NCBI RefSeq assembly: GCF_965638725.1
Contig: NC_134963.1
Location: 7,633,501-7,697,500 of the forward strand
From: Aptenodytes patagonicus
Taxonomy: Eukaryota; Chordata; Aves; Sphenisciformes; Spheniscidae
DNA: 64,000 nucleotides
Reading direction: 5' to 3'
The notes under the pieces: generated by a model
Told to the model about the DNA's origin: nothing
What the model saw: the letters and a program-made list of their open reading frames with translations, nothing else
Database searches by the model: none
Program-made: the position numbers and the translations under genes
In this document: positions 35,201-49,400 of the stretch, piece after piece
Layout of the letters: every line of letters begins with the position of its first letter
Position numbering within the stretch: position 1 is the first letter of the stretch

Positions 35201-37281
35201 GAAGGAAACCATGTAAGTGTCTTGAGGTTTGTTGTCTAACTCAATTAACCAATTACTTCCAGGTCAAGAAGGCAAAGCTATAAATGCTGCTTGCTGCTAT
35301 AAATAATGTTTGCTCAAGGGTGGTGCAGGAGCAGGAAGTGTTAGGTGTGGGGTTGGAACTTGAGCTTGAAATGAAAGCAAATATCACAAATTGCTTCCTG
35401 CTTCAAGCAAACCTGTCACTATTTTGCTGTTGCCTCTCGGCGGCTAAAGTGAACCAGTGCACAGAGCTGGCTCTTGCCTTGGGAAACGTGTGCAGGAATT
35501 CAGACTGGAGAATGAATACACAAATGTCCCTCCTGTGCTGCAAAACTCCCCTCCAAACACTGCTGGCTCTCTTGGTGTAGGACCTGCTGTGGAGAGCTGG
35601 ACCAGCTGGATGTGTCTGCCTTTAAAATACAGTTATTAGACCAAAATACCCATTTATGTAAAAAGGGGGGGGGAAGCCTAGGAGAAATTGATGTGAATTT
35701 CTCAGAGCTCAAACAAGAACAGACAAGTTGGTTGGTGCAGATCAAGGCAGGAATTTTCCACGGGGCCTTAGGGAATCGGGCTCTGGTGAAAAGGTAAATG
35801 GAGCAGAGAGCGGGTGGTGGGACGGCAGCGTGCCCCTTTGGAGGGGCCCGGGCTGGCTGCAGCGCAGGCACCGGGAGCACAGCACGGCCATGGGGTGCTC
35901 CAGCTGCCCGGATGGACGGACAGACACGCGCAGACCTTTGCCTGTGGGGTGACTCCGTGTCTGCTCTGCTAGTGGCACCACACAAGGTTTTTCTAGAGCA
36001 CAAACCAGAGAGACGTCACCTCACCCGGGACCTCAGCTCCTAAAAGAGCAGAACCCCTGTCAAGGAGGGGATTAATTGGTGTTAAGGGACAGGTTCTTCC
36101 CAAGAGGCAAATTAGCCCACCGAAAAACTAATGAGTCCCTGGAACCATGTGAAACAGAGCGATGTCAGCCAGGCACCTCACCCCAAACTGCGGTACCCGC
36201 GGCCGGCTGGGCTGCACGAGGAGGGGGGGCTGCTGCTGGGCTGGCGCCAAAAGGGCTCATGGAAACCCATCAGCAGAGAGACCTGGGGGTGCCGGAGCTC
36301 GGGTGGCCGCAGGTCTCACGGGCGCTGCATTCCCCTCCCACCCCAGCAGATCCTGCTCAGAGCTTGGGCACAAACCCTGTGGGTGCTGGAGGTGGCAGGT
36401 GGGAAGCCCACCTCGCCATCAAGTGGAGCCCCACCGAGCAGCCTCCTGCTAATCTGGGCTTTGCCGTTTGCTTATGGGAAACATCCCTGGCGTGAAGCAG
36501 TGACAGCTGAGCCCTGGGCCCCAGCTCACCCCGAGCTGCCCTACATTTCCCTTCCAAGCAGGGGGACACGGCCCTTTCTGTCCCTGCCGTCCCTCCGGCT
36601 GCAGGCGCTGCTTCTCCCAGCCGACGAGAAGCCGTGATGACCCATTGCCCCGTCTAACTGCCTCTCCCTTCCACTCGCTCAGGAACAGCTGCCGGAGTGA
36701 ATCATTTCAGCATCCTCAAAGCGTGGAGGGCTCTGCCAAGCTTCGTGCGACTTCTGGCTGTCGCTCCGCTCCATCTGCGTTTCTCCCTGGCCCTTTTAAA
36801 TCCCGCAGCCTTTCCTGCGATCCCCGATGACCTCCTCTCTCAAACAGGTGGGTGCCCTCGCCACAGAGGTGCAGAGCTGACAGTGGAGGCTCCTGGGCTC
36901 CCTTGGGTGTTTTTGCCGTTACCGTCCCGCCCACGTACGCAGAATCACGAGTCGTCTTGCTGTCCTGTTCCCTCTCTGCCAGCCTGTCAATCAGGGACCT
37001 TTTGCAGAGAGGGAAGGGCAGGATCCAGTGAAGTTCACAGAAGGTGCTGACCAGTGGCAGCCCTTCCTGTGTTGCCCACAGAGCTCTGGGGAGAGCAGGT
37101 CCCCCATTTCTTGCTCCTGCTGAAACATCTCCTCTCCATTACCGCCGTGTAGCCCACATGGCAATCGCCAGGGCAGGCTTTGTCCTAGAGCTCTCTTTGA
37201 TACTACTCCAGGCACCCAACACAGCATCAGCAGACAGTATAACCCCTCTGCTGTTCAGCAGGAGGGAAGATTTCCTTCATG

Positions 37282-37311
37282 TTTTTTTTAAAAAAAAAAA
37301 AAAAAAAAAAA
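37282..37311. repeat. T8-A22 homopolymer pair
   Basis: A run of eight T is followed directly by about 22 A, giving a short self-complementary tract. A-run length is prone to sequencing and assembly error. Confidence 0.85.
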
Positions 37312-39679
37312 TCTATTTTAAGGATTTTAATCATAGCAGGAGCTTGGCCAATCTCAGCTGTCCAGTGCTTGGAGGAAGTTTTCTGCTGCTGCAACCTTCT
37401 GCTGTGGTCATACTGAGTCATCAGCCACAAAGCTGACCTGTTGTTTGAGTCGCAGATGTCAAAATTTGACTGCAGGCTGGAGAGGTCTGAGCGCCACCGC
37501 TTTTTCCAGGCACTCGGGCGTCCTGCTGATGGGTAAGGAAGAGTCACGGACCGGCCTTCGCTGGGACTTTTCCCTTCACCACGAGCCACGTGTGGGCTCG
37601 AGCCACATCTGCCCTGCGGCCAGATAGAGCGTGGTCCTACCGCGGGGGAAGTCTCGCAAGGGAGGGTGCCCTCAGCCTCACCCAGCAGAAGCCTGGGGGG
37701 AGCCCGGTGGATCTCCAGCAGTGAATAAGCAGCCAGATGGACACTGTAGGTTGCTTTGCCACCTGGGATGGCTTTAGGAGCAGCTGGAGGGGACCCAAGG
37801 ACTGGGGGTAATCTGGTTTAACACAAAAGTATTCAACAACCCTTGCTTTTTCTGCATGAGCTGCCCACTTCTCATGAGCCAGAGATAATTACCCTGCCTT
37901 ATCTGCTCATATCAGCTCAGCTGAACCGAACTTCCCCCCAACCCAAACACGACAAAGAGCTCGTTTGGACAGCTTTGCCTTTGAGTTAAAAAGTAGAAGA
38001 CTTCAGAAAGAGTAAGTTGCATGTTTTGTCGTTCTCCCTGCCATCTCCTCCCTCCGCTTCCAGTTGAATACACAAACAAAAATACTGCACACTCTTTTAA
38101 TTTTCAATCGCGTTTTTTGAAAATGAATTCCAAGATACAGTACAGCATCTTAGTGCTCTACACAAAGCAAGCTTTCAGCAAAAGGTCAGAGGATCTTAGA
38201 TGGTGTAAAAATATATCTTAAATAAAATAGTTTCTATAGGAGAGCAAGCTGTGTTGTACATCTCTAGGTCCTTAGAATAATTTACAGAAGGCAGAGGCCT
38301 GGTTGTACAATCCACACGCTAGAAAAGAGTTAGTGTACATTCATGCTACAAAGTTAGAAAAGGTAGAAGTTCCAGATGATTGGGGCAGATGTCCAAACCC
38401 AAGCAGTGGATGCAATGAGTGCACAAACAAGCGCCCTTTATTTCAAAGTGAGGAAGTTCAACGCTTCCAGTCCATAAAGTCAGGAAGCAGATTATAACGA
38501 CTCACCTTCTGAGAGTCATTCTATTTATTGTAACTCTTTCCTTCCAATTGGCCAAAAAGAACAACTTCTAGCAATAAAGGACTAGCTGTTTTATTTCTTT
38601 GTTCCAGTTTGGAGCTGGTAAGTCAGAGCTGCATTTTCAGTGTTACAGACTAAGATCAAGGCTGTTCCTGCAGTTTCCGCAACAGAAAAGGATCATACTA
38701 TGGTCTGAAAAGACAACTGCGGGACTCCCCCAGCCATTTTTAATAAAGGATTAGCCTTTAAACGCTCAGATTGCTGAGCACAACACAGCTACCAGGACAG
38801 TCGCTTCTCCAGCCAGGGTAAAACTCTTCCCACCCCAGAGCATCAAGCCTGGTATATATTCTAAGTAAAAACCAACAACAACAAAAAAAAAACCCAAACC
38901 AAACCCAGATTTGTCCTCAAATTTCCCTTGCAGGATCTGCGTACCTTTGCGGCAAATAACACAAAAGTTTTGCCAGCCGAGATTTTGGACAGAGCCTCGT
39001 TTCAGAGCGGAACAGGCAGCGCTAGGTGACCACAGTAACTGGATACAACAGCTGCATCTAGCGGCGAGGGTCCAGTCGCAGGGCAGCGCGCTCAGCTCCA
39101 CAGCACCGCGGGGCCGGCAGCTACTGCAAAGGCTGGGTACAGGCATGGAGGAAGAGAGTTTGTAAAAACACTGCGTTAGTCATTCTCCTCACCTCGTTTT
39201 GAGGATTGCAGCACTGGAGCTTATGCCAACACACCCCTAGTGCAGCTCACGGAGGGAACGCATACGCGCCCCGCGCCAGGAGGATCAGAACACTGCGGCA
39301 GCTGTTAATATGTAACGTGTACCAGTCTTCGCAAAGACGGCTCTGTTTAATTTGTAGAAATGCCTGTAAAATAGCCCCGTTAAACAGTTTCCAGAATATA
39401 AAACTTCCATGCTTTCTGCCCCAAAGGCAGCAAGCTCTGGCCTTTCAAAGGCCATCTTTAAAATGAAGAAACAGATAGTAGCAAAGTCCCTTAAAGCGTT
39501 TAATATCCTAGATTACAAGCCTTTAGGACTCGTTCAGTTTCTTATACCACTAAGATGGTTTATTTTCCACACCTCACTCCTTTTTATTTCCAAACTACAG
39601 TTCTACTCCTGCACTAGCAGATCTGCCGTGTCAGGACTACACATACTGAAAGGAGATGTATATAATCTAATTTACACTG

Positions 39680-39685
39680 TTTATT
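39680..39685 (-). terminator. BRAP: Candidate BRAP polyadenylation signal
   Basis: Minus-strand AATAAA lies about 430 bp downstream of the BRAP stop codon. Other minus-strand AATAAA hexamers occur at 39583-39588, 39559-39564 and further left, so the true 3' end is uncertain. Confidence 0.4.
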
Positions 39686-40116
39686 AAATAAAATAATTTC
39701 TTAATTGAGAATACCTTTAATCCAGGAGAAGAACTGGAGAAGCCTTACACACTGGGCCTAGCCTACTCTACAGCATCCCCTTAGAGAATGCGATGTTTAA
39801 CACGTACACACCCACCCACCCCAAAACAGTACACTCTCCAAGATGAAAGTCAAATGCATGATAGGAGGGGCTTCGAAAAGGTCGGAAGGCAAAATGGTCA
39901 TTAAGATCTGCCTAAAAATAGCTAAATAGTGCAGTGAAATGCTTTTAAATACCACAGACACCTCCATTGACTGGCAGCCAGTTTTATGAGCAGCTCCGAA
40001 GACAATTTCTAGCTGAGCTTTAGTGAACTGGGCGTTCCCAGCCGGAGTCCCAGGAGGTGAGCCTGGCCTACCACCAGCACGGCCAGTTTCAGGATGGGAG
40101 CAGGGCACTCTGATTT

Positions 40117-40477
40117 TCATTTGCCCCTCTTGCCACGGCCTCTCCTGGAAGAAGGTTTGCCCGTGCCCCCCGTGGAGGAGCTGGCAGAAGATGCCACTGC
40201 AATGTTGATTTGTCCTTCCTGAATCTCCTGTCGGGTCTCAGCTGGGAGGTGATTGATTTTCTGTTGTGTCTCTAAGTAGAACATGACATCCCGCAACTGC
40301 TCCTGGATCTCGGAGATCTGCAGGTCCTTCTGTTCGCAGGTTTCCTTTAACACTCTCTCCTCCTCCTTTAGTTTGTTCTGAAGCAAGGCTTGATTCGCTC
40401 GCAAACACTTGTTCAGTTCTTGCTCCTCCTTCAGCTCATTGGAAAGTTTAGCCACTTTGTTATTCAGCTGAGAACAC
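40117..40477 (-). CDS. BRAP: BRAP coding exon 12 (coiled coil, C-terminus, stop)
   Basis: The exon begins by completing a split Lys codon and reads [20 protein letters not shown]. It runs through the coiled coil ([15 protein letters not shown] and [17 protein letters not shown]) to a Ser-rich segment and the basic tail RRGRGKRGK, then TGA at 40119-40117. The acceptor is TTGTAAG. The basic end resembles the human tail. Confidence 0.97.
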
Positions 40478-43400
40478 CTTACAAACAGAAGCACAAGTCA
40501 GGAAAGCAGTGCACTATACCAAGATCAAACACCACTGCATCCTTTTTATTTCCAATCCCTTAGGGCAACTGACTCCCAGCTGTCTCCAGCCCCACCAAGA
40601 CCGCCTGGAACTTGGTTTTCTGGCAGAAGATGGGCGAGGGGAGGCAACACAAGAGGACTCCGAAATCCCCCCAGGATTTTCTACCCAGCTTAAGGCTTGC
40701 TAGCGCCTGCTTGTCTGTATGGCGTTACCTGCATATGGAATAGGATGTTGCGAAGCAGAATCCCTTCCTTTGTCCCTCCAACTGCATAGCCTGGGAGAAT
40801 CCCTTCCCTTGCAAGTTAGGCAATTCCATCTTGTACCAAAGGCCAACAGAGGTAACAGACAGGGTGTGTGGGAGCATGGGACTGTAACCTTGAACACGCA
40901 CCTGCAACTTATGGAATAGGCGCCGAAAAGGGCACAGAGATTACATGGGGTCCTTAGAGAGCTAAGGACAATCAGGGCCGCCCAGATGCTGGCTCCCGCC
41001 ACGCTCCGAGCACAAGACCCTGAAGATACCACTTCACTCGGAAGCAAGATGCTCCCACAAGGATATCGGTAGCCTCGTGTTTCACAGACAGTGCTTCCCT
41101 GCTCCTAACAACTCAGTGCTTTTGCCCTGAAAGTTTGCTGGCATCATACACAGACTCCTTTCCACTCATCAAGGTGAGCTGCGTGAACTAGCTCACTAGC
41201 CTGGGTTTTCTGCTCCAACCAGGACTGCTGGAGAGGCAGCAGTGCCAGGGGCCTGGTGGGCTAGGAGGAACAGAGCACGCAGTCCCACCTAGGGAGCTGG
41301 AACACACTGATCTGCACAGTCCCCATGCTTGACATCTTTCATCTAGGCACTTCCTAAGATCTACATTTTTCTCTGTGCTGGGTGAGATGCCTCTGTTGAG
41401 CTGCCTTTCTTCTCCTCGGTTGTATCCGCCCATTGTGAAACAGGCTGGCGTCTCCTTCTGAGCAGGCAGAGGAAGGATTACTGAATGCTAAATATGCAGA
41501 CCATGTAAAAAGAGCCAAGAGCCCAAAAGCTGTGTTCCACTCAACAGGCACTTTCAATTTATGAACACCTACATAAATGAGAGCTTTTTTTAAAAATAAG
41601 CTGTGTTCTCAGTATACCAGTTTAAATAGCTCAAAATTGCCCAGGAATAGCAAGATTTTTTTTCTTTTTGGATGTCAGTGCGCGGAGTTTTAATGGCTGC
41701 ATGGAACTAAACCTGGCAGCGGTACCCACTTCCTTTCGACAGACTGCTTTTCTTTGAGCAAGTCATTCAGCCTCTGTTCCAGACTGTCACACTTCTCAAT
41801 GGTCTCTTTAAATTTGGTCTTCATGTTGTTAATCTGTAAAAACAAACACACAGGCATTTCAAAGAGATCAAAGTCCTGTGCACTTTCATTATGACATTCA
41901 TTTTTCTGGAGCGGTTTCTAGACTTTGACCAATTACCATATCCAGGTAAGCAAAAGCTTTGAGTCACGAAAAGGCTTAATTCTGATGAAGACCCTCTGCG
42001 TTTACAGTTCGCAGTACCCCAACGAGGAACCACGTTGCCGTGGAAGCTGCTCACACAGAGCAGCAACTCAGGCTGCAAATCTGCGCCAGGCACCCCATTC
42101 AAACAAAAGCTGCATCAGATCCTTAACTTCTTACTGACTGCAGTTAAGCATTCATTTAGCCATTCTCTCAGACTTTTTTGTATCTGTCAGCAAACTTAAA
42201 TTTCCATCTTAAGGCTTTACAATGTCGGGCTTTTGCTCATTTTAAATTAAACCTCAAATAAGTATGGTCAAAGTCTGAAAATTAACATGCTACTTTGCTC
42301 AGCACTGACTCAGCAGCTTGCTGTCATAAGGCAGTGACCTACTGACACGAATATCTTGCTCATGCAAAACGCAAACAGAAACACACGTACATTGGCTTCC
42401 TCTTCCCCTCTACTTCACAACTCGAGACTGCTACTGCTGAGGAGAACCAAGCTCTCATTCTCTAGGCACTGCACAGAACACGTCAAAGCCTCTAACATAA
42501 GACTTACAGGAAATTTATAGACAGAAATACTTGTTTCCCCTATATTAGTGTCAAAAGCGTGCTTGCATGTAGCGGAGACAGGAATTTAAAGGAAAAATGC
42601 CTTCCTGGAGGAGCAATCTGGATAAATGTCAGTGTCGGCACACATGGTGCCTTCACTGATGCCAGAGTCAATGCAGAGCAGGTTTTAAGCCTTCCGGCCT
42701 TAATCACGGAGTGTTTATGCAGCTGATGGTTAATTTGGGGAAGTAGCCTGGGCACTGATAATGGAATACACTGCACAGTAGCACTGATCCAGGCAAGACT
42801 TACATGGAGCGAGGGCCGTGAATAAAATGTAAGGATCTTTAAACATGAAACCATATTTGGGGCATATATCACAGTTGTTTCACTTTGAAGTTGCTTTGTG
42901 GATCATATTTCCTGGTCGTGTGCAAGACGATTTTCGCTGTATCTTTTCCTTTTATAGGGCCCTCCATAAGATTTCTGGGACTGTTCTTTAGACCAAGGTC
43001 AATGACCACTATTTCAACAGTCATAATTTCTACATTTACGATGCTACTTAACTGCAGATACTAAATGGTTAATTAGAAGTCATGCAGAAAGTTCAGTTAA
43101 GGACTCAACCCTAAATCCTGACTCACTTGAAACCTAGTTGAAAGGATCTACGTAGAGTGAAACCATTAAAATATTCTCACTGGATTTTTGCTCATGACAT
43201 TTTGAAGCAGTCCTGCCTACAGAATGCTTTATAGGACGAAACTCTGAACTTTTCCCAAAGGGTGATGAGGAGAGATAGGGGATCAAGAAGAAAGGGCAAA
43301 TCAATACGCATTTGGAGCAGAAAGACTGCTACCGCTTTCTGCAGCCAAGCAAATTAAAGTCATATTGTCTATGCTACACTAACCTTCCCTAGAGATACAC

Positions 43401-46400
43401 GTCAGCGTGAGACGGATGGCATCGGCAAGCAGGGATCCTGCAGCAGCACAGACTTGTTTTCACCACTGCTGCAGTTTCCTGAGCAGTACATTTAAATCAG
43501 CCTTCAATCTAGGTGGCAATCTACCTACTTCTGCACCACTGAGCAGCAAATTGCTAGATCTGAGCATCGAGATAAGGGATACGTCTTGGAGCCAATTTTC
43601 TCAGCTGGTAGCGAAACAGGCTACGCGAGGCCACGTCACGCAACATGCAGGCTCTATGAGAGACTGAACAGCTCCATCTCCCATTTAACTTAACAGTGTC
43701 CAGGAGGCGTGTTTCAGCAGAGTTTCACACACGCCCAGAGCAGAGCTCACCTCTTCAGCCGTATCCTTTTCTATTCGGACAATCTTGTTTTCCCAATAGA
43801 TTCGCTGCGATTCCAGCTGGCTTGTTAGCAAATATGAGTACTACGAACACAGAAGATACACACAGAACAGTCAGCTTTTACGTTAAGGGTGGCTATGCTG
43901 ATTAAGAAGCCCAAAGGGCTCCAATATACAAATCAATTTAATCAGATGAAATTGAGCATACAGGACATTCTGAACATACGTGCAAACTGCAGATCCAGCA
44001 GATGTGTTTCACCAACTTGATTTCAAAATCAAATCACTTGATTTTTTTTGAAGTCAAGGAAAGCCTTTAGAGCACAACAGCAAGGATCAAGTAAAAGTTC
44101 CGCCAAGCTGTACTCACTATCACGCCACGAACTTTTGAAAGACGAGACAGATTTTTCATGGCAGTAGCAATAAATGTCTACAAGTTTTACACTCCACAGG
44201 AAAAGGAAGCATCAACCATCCCTGTCACGAGAGTCTGAGATCCCAAAGGCTGAGTTGCTGAGTTCCCCATTCACAGCCCAAAACCCAAGGCAGAAGGGTA
44301 AGTGCACATATCTAGCTTCACTGGAAGAACATCTCTGGGAAAGCATCCTCAGCTGTGTATAACTATTCACAATTATTGTTCTCCAACAAGTACGGCCCAT
44401 TCCAATGTTATTTTGGCATCTGAACAAGGATATATGCCTTACATCCCATCTTTTCACTCCTGGTTCTGCAAATGAGTTATGAGAAGGTTGGAAAACATGA
44501 TCATTTCTTATCTTCAGGCTAATAAGCACCAAATCAGGCATTCACTACAGAATTAAACATGCGCAAAAAGCCTTAAACACTCTCAGTAATATCAGAGCAC
44601 CAGAATACACTGCTGAATTCATTCTCCCTAGAAACATGTAGATCTCATAAGCTAGATAGAGAGGCCTTACAGACTTTAAGCACCAACCTCCCAGAAAAAA
44701 GGGTTAAAAATACCTGGTTTAGCATCTAAGCCTTACTCAGAAAATTCATGGAAAAGCAACCAAATATTTATTTGAGCAAAAAGCTTACAAAGTCTGGTCT
44801 CTATGGGCTGTTCCTCCTCAGATACCCTTGTGTCTAATGCAGCTGAGATCATGCTGCGGTATATCTGCTCAGCAGAGCAGTAATTTTGAGTTCCTCTCCT
44901 TTACCCTTCTGGTTAGGATAGGAAAAGCTGGCCAACAGGTACAAAATAATCATTATCTCTTCAAGAGAAGGGAGCAGAACAGGGCTGGTATCAGATGAGC
45001 CTGTCAGCTTTCTTCGATAGCCAAGGTAAGCACACAGCTATGGATTCCTACATACTTGCTCAGTTTACAAGCTAAACTACTCGAATTGACAGTTCCATAC
45101 ACATCCTGGCTCCTAAGCCAAGTCACAGATCCACTAGGAAGGGTCTGGTGAGTGAGTCTGGGCATTCGGACCCATTTCTCTCTCCAATGACCTGAGTGTT
45201 TGTAGCAGCGTAACCAGCTAACCTTCAGTCTACCAGTGAGCACAGGATGAAACTGCAGCCAGCTTACACTTAGCTGCATTGGCTCTGCAGAGCCAAGAAG
45301 AGTTTTTGTTTTTTTTTAAAAAAAAAAAAGGCGGTAAAAACATCCTGCTTCTGCCTGAAGATGATTGCCTACATGCAGGCAGCAGGCCTGCTGCATAAGA
45401 TGATGTAATTTTCCTGTAGTCATATCCGGATTTGAAACACTTTCACACAGCAGTACAATGCAGAGTCCAACAAGCCAAAATATTTACCTCTAATTGTAAG
45501 GCATCAATTTTCTCTTCCTGACACATATCTCCCTCACACTCATACTGAACTATCTTCCCATCAGTTTTACTTGCAACCAGTCGATGGACGTAGTTATCTG
45601 AAGAGAGAAAATTCAACCACAGGGAGTTTTAGCTTAAGAACACCCAGGTTGACACCAGTGGAAATACTTTATGCAGCACAATTAACCATGCAGACTGCTG
45701 CAACAGCGTATTAGCAAGGCAGAAAGCCAACAACAGATGTATTTGTTATTTAGCAGACTTCGCACAGACACCTTACAGGATATTTATTACAACAGCTCAT
45801 TCCCATACCTCAGGGCAAATTGATGGAAAGGGAGTAACAAACACATTCCACAGAGACTACAGGACTGCCCCGGTCCATTATAGAATCATGTTCTCCCTCC
45901 TCCATCTGCTACAGACCCACGAAAACTGCTATTAGAGAGGAGATGGATGTTCCCGGAAGACAAGGTACTAGTACAGATGCAAGCCCCTTAATCCCCAAGC
46001 AAACTCTATCACAAGTACTCTTACTAAGGGGTCCCGAAAGCCATTTTACAAACAAGGTCATCCTACAAAAGGGGAAGACAGAGCGCTTACCTCCAGCATA
46101 GTCCCAGACTCTGTGGTTGGTCAACTGCATTGCGTAGGTGTGCTGGGTCTCCTCAAAGTGTTTGTAAGCATGTCGACTCACGTACCGGCCACAGCCTATG
46201 TGCCCACATATTAAGCAGATCCAAAGGTTCTGTCAACAGAATGAGAAAGCTCTGTACATACAACACTCTCAAGCAGTGGTATCAGCGCTTTGAGAAAGTG
46301 TGATCTGACACCGATGGCCTGCTGATGCTGTGTACATCCAGTCACTTCCTTAGAAAGCGAACAGCATTTGTTTTCCTCCCCCTCCTTCTTTGAAGCCTTG

Positions 46401-49400
46401 CTCAGCTGGAAGGCTAAGAGAAGGAGGTACCTGCTCATTCAAGCCGATTACAAGCCTGCAGGTGCTGGGCACATTGATAGATTATCACAAGTACAGATGG
46501 AAGAATGGCCTTGACTAACGAATGAGGGACCTCAGCAGGACCACAAAAGCAAGCTCTGAAGAGCACATAGTAGAAGGGACCACCAAGTTCAGTGTTAGTT
46601 TAGCTGCCTCCTATCATACTCATCACACATGCTCTGATCAGCTTTATGTGCTAATACTTCTTTCTAAGAATCAGAAACATTTGTCAGAAGAGGAAACCTG
46701 GGAGGTAAGATCCCTTCCCAGTACTGACTCCAACTCAAAAGGAAAGCAGATACACCACTGTGGTAAAATCAGCCCAAAAGCAGCCACAGAATTAACCCCA
46801 AAAGCAACTAGAGCAGCTGTGCAGTCAGATCTAGTCTAGATCTCACCCACCATCCACCCACCTACTTACTTCTTGAACTCCACACTCAAAACACTTGTTC
46901 TCTTCCACTGGCTCAGGCGTTTGGCAGTATCTGCAGACAGGACACCTAGAGGGCAATAAGCATCACGATTAGAGACAAGGAGCCCCATCTTAATATTACT
47001 GTAATTAAAAGGAGGGCCAGAGAGCTCAAAGTAAATGCCTTATGCAGTAGGATGCTCCTTATGTGCGCACATCTCTCGGCTTACATTTACCCCACTCAAA
47101 TTTGCCTCCATTCCACACAAGGCTACTGTTTTAAAAGCCAGTAAGTGACAGCAGAACAAAGAACAGTTCTTCCGAAGCCATTTCACAGTCTCAGCTCGAT
47201 CTGGTTTTGCTGCAGTCCAGGTGTAGAGAACATCTGCAACCAAAAGCCTCAGTGGGGTTGCCAGCAACCTCAGCGTCTGCCAGTAAGCAAAAAAGCCACG
47301 ACCGAGCTCAAAAAACACTTCCCTGCCTCAGCCATAAATATTGCAAGAAGCACTTGTATAGATGTGTTACACATCTCTAAACATTGCTCCTCCGGACTGC
47401 TGCCAACCGACATCTTCAGTTCTCCATTACCTGCAGGGTTTTATGCAGCAGCTACACACTGTTGTGGAAGGCTGCTGTAACTACACATTGCTGAGGACAG
47501 CCAAATAACAGAGGGAGGTACCTACACTTTGTAAACATACCTTAGTACTTAAAACAACCCTAAGGAGATGAGGAGATGCTTCAATTTCACGCCAACCCAA
47601 TGGATTCAGTCTCAGCCGATTCCAGGAAGAATATCCGTAACTGTACCCTAAAAGAATCAGTAGCAGGCACCCCACTATCATTCCTTTTGAAACTATACCA
47701 ATGTGCTGCCAGAAAGACAGCAGACCCAAGACCAGAAGGAACCTTTGTCCAGACCCTAAGCACTAGAAGCTCGGCTAGGGAGCGGGGTAACTGAGGCTGT
47801 GCATCCTGTTGCCAGGACTGTTTATGTATTTTTCATTAGCTGCTGATTAAGCTACAGAAATATTCAAGGGAGGAGACAGTTGGATTGCAGTCAGCTTTCT
47901 ATACAAATTCAGGCACTTACAGCTTCCGTGGCGCCTAAGCAAAGTGGACAGGGATTTTCTTTTATCATTCTGCTAGACTGGGAGCATAAGTTCTGCTTAA
48001 ATTGTATATTAGATATTTAAGTGCTATTTTGGATCTTGCTCCTGCACGGGCTAAGCTCCACTGCTTCAAATTTAAACCGGTTTTGATTTATGGAGCAAAG
48101 CAGCCCATAAACTTGAATAGCTACAAATCTGATTAATCTTACCGAGGTTCTGTTACTTTGGCTTACGAATGATATACAGATGGCTAAAATTTTCCTCACG
48201 CTCCATCAGAGAATCAGGCAATCACAGTACCAGTGACAGAGAAGAAAACACAGTGAAGATCAGCAGCCTTCTGCTGCAGTATCTATGGCTGCCTGATGTG
48301 CAGTAAAACAGCAAACAGTGTCCAGAAGAATGCAAAATATGCACAATTGATAGCAGCACCTGGGTGCCAGTCACGGGGTCTGCAGTCAGGAGCTCAGACA
48401 CACTGAAATCCCCATCTACAGGGATGTGAAGGATGGTAAGAGCAAGAAAAGGAAAGGTTAGCGGTAGTGAAAAGAAGAGCTGCTTTAAGGATAGATGCAG
48501 GTCTGACCCCCAGCCCTGCCCAGTGCCACGGAGGGTCTCCCTGAGCCAGTGACATGGCCTCCCATCACTCAGCCCATACCCGCCTGGAATAACACAGCCT
48601 GCCTAGAGCAGCTGCCTCCCCTTCCCGATTTACTGAGTGATCCTGTCATCGTCTCTTCCTTCCCCGCCTCCCTTCTGTCTCACTTTCCAGTCCTGTCCCC
48701 CTGTACACCTGCTCTTGCCCAGCTCTTCTTCATCCTCTCCCAGCATCTAAGTGAGACAGGCAAGACTGCTGCCCTGCAGGGCTCCCAAAAGGACTCCTAA
48801 GCCCCAGCCAGGTGTGCACATCTGCCTACAGCGCAGCCTCAGCTATGCTGAGGAAACGAATGACTGAACGGACACACAAGACTGAGTGAAACAGGGCTGT
48901 GTGCGCATCCAATGTTGTTTACCCCAGTATTTTTATCCTACAATATTTTAAAATAATCAGCATTACTCTACAACTCCCTGCCTGCCTTAGCAGTGAGGCC
49001 CAGGGGAAACAGTGTTCAATTACTTTTGGCGGGGAGATTTCTCTCTGGGAGTCCCTTAATGGGAAAAAAGAGCATTAGAACTTGCAGTAATTCCTGCCCC
49101 CACACTCTGATGAGCAGAACCAGTCTTGTCAGCATGTAACCACCACGCTCAAACAGCGTCTTAGATGTGGAAATAAAGAAAAGCCTCTTACGTGGTGTCC
49201 TCCCACCGCTGCAGACACTGGCTATGAAAGCTGTGGTTACACAGCGTGGTAAGGATCCCGTTCACGGACTCATCCATCCTCTCCAGGCACACTGTGCACT
49301 TCGGGAGCTCTGTCAGATCCATCACAGGCAGGCTGGCCCCCTTCAAAAGGACAAGCAGGGACAAATTGCTCAGCACCTTCCAATCACCATACATTAAGCA

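Larger units (their letters stand above)
28091..39650. other. Intergenic region between ATXN2 and BRAP, no gene supported
   Basis: This 11.5-kb interval holds no exon chain or protein family that I recognise. The longest open frames (31229-31753, 36131-36637 and 36076-36495, all plus strand) lie in moderately GC-rich sequence. They lack coherent domains or conserved-looking peptides. A CA-rich microsatellite lies at 29222-29270 and a T8-A22 run at 37282-37311. The 30-37.8 kb part is richer in C/G than the ATXN2 introns. A long noncoding RNA or enhancer could be present but cannot be seen from sequence alone. Confidence 0.65.

Noticed and set aside
36131-36637. 168-codon plus-strand open frame, overlapped by others at 36076-36495 and 36162-36452
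   Set aside because: Three overlapping frames of similar length in GC-rich sequence indicate chance. No domain was seen.
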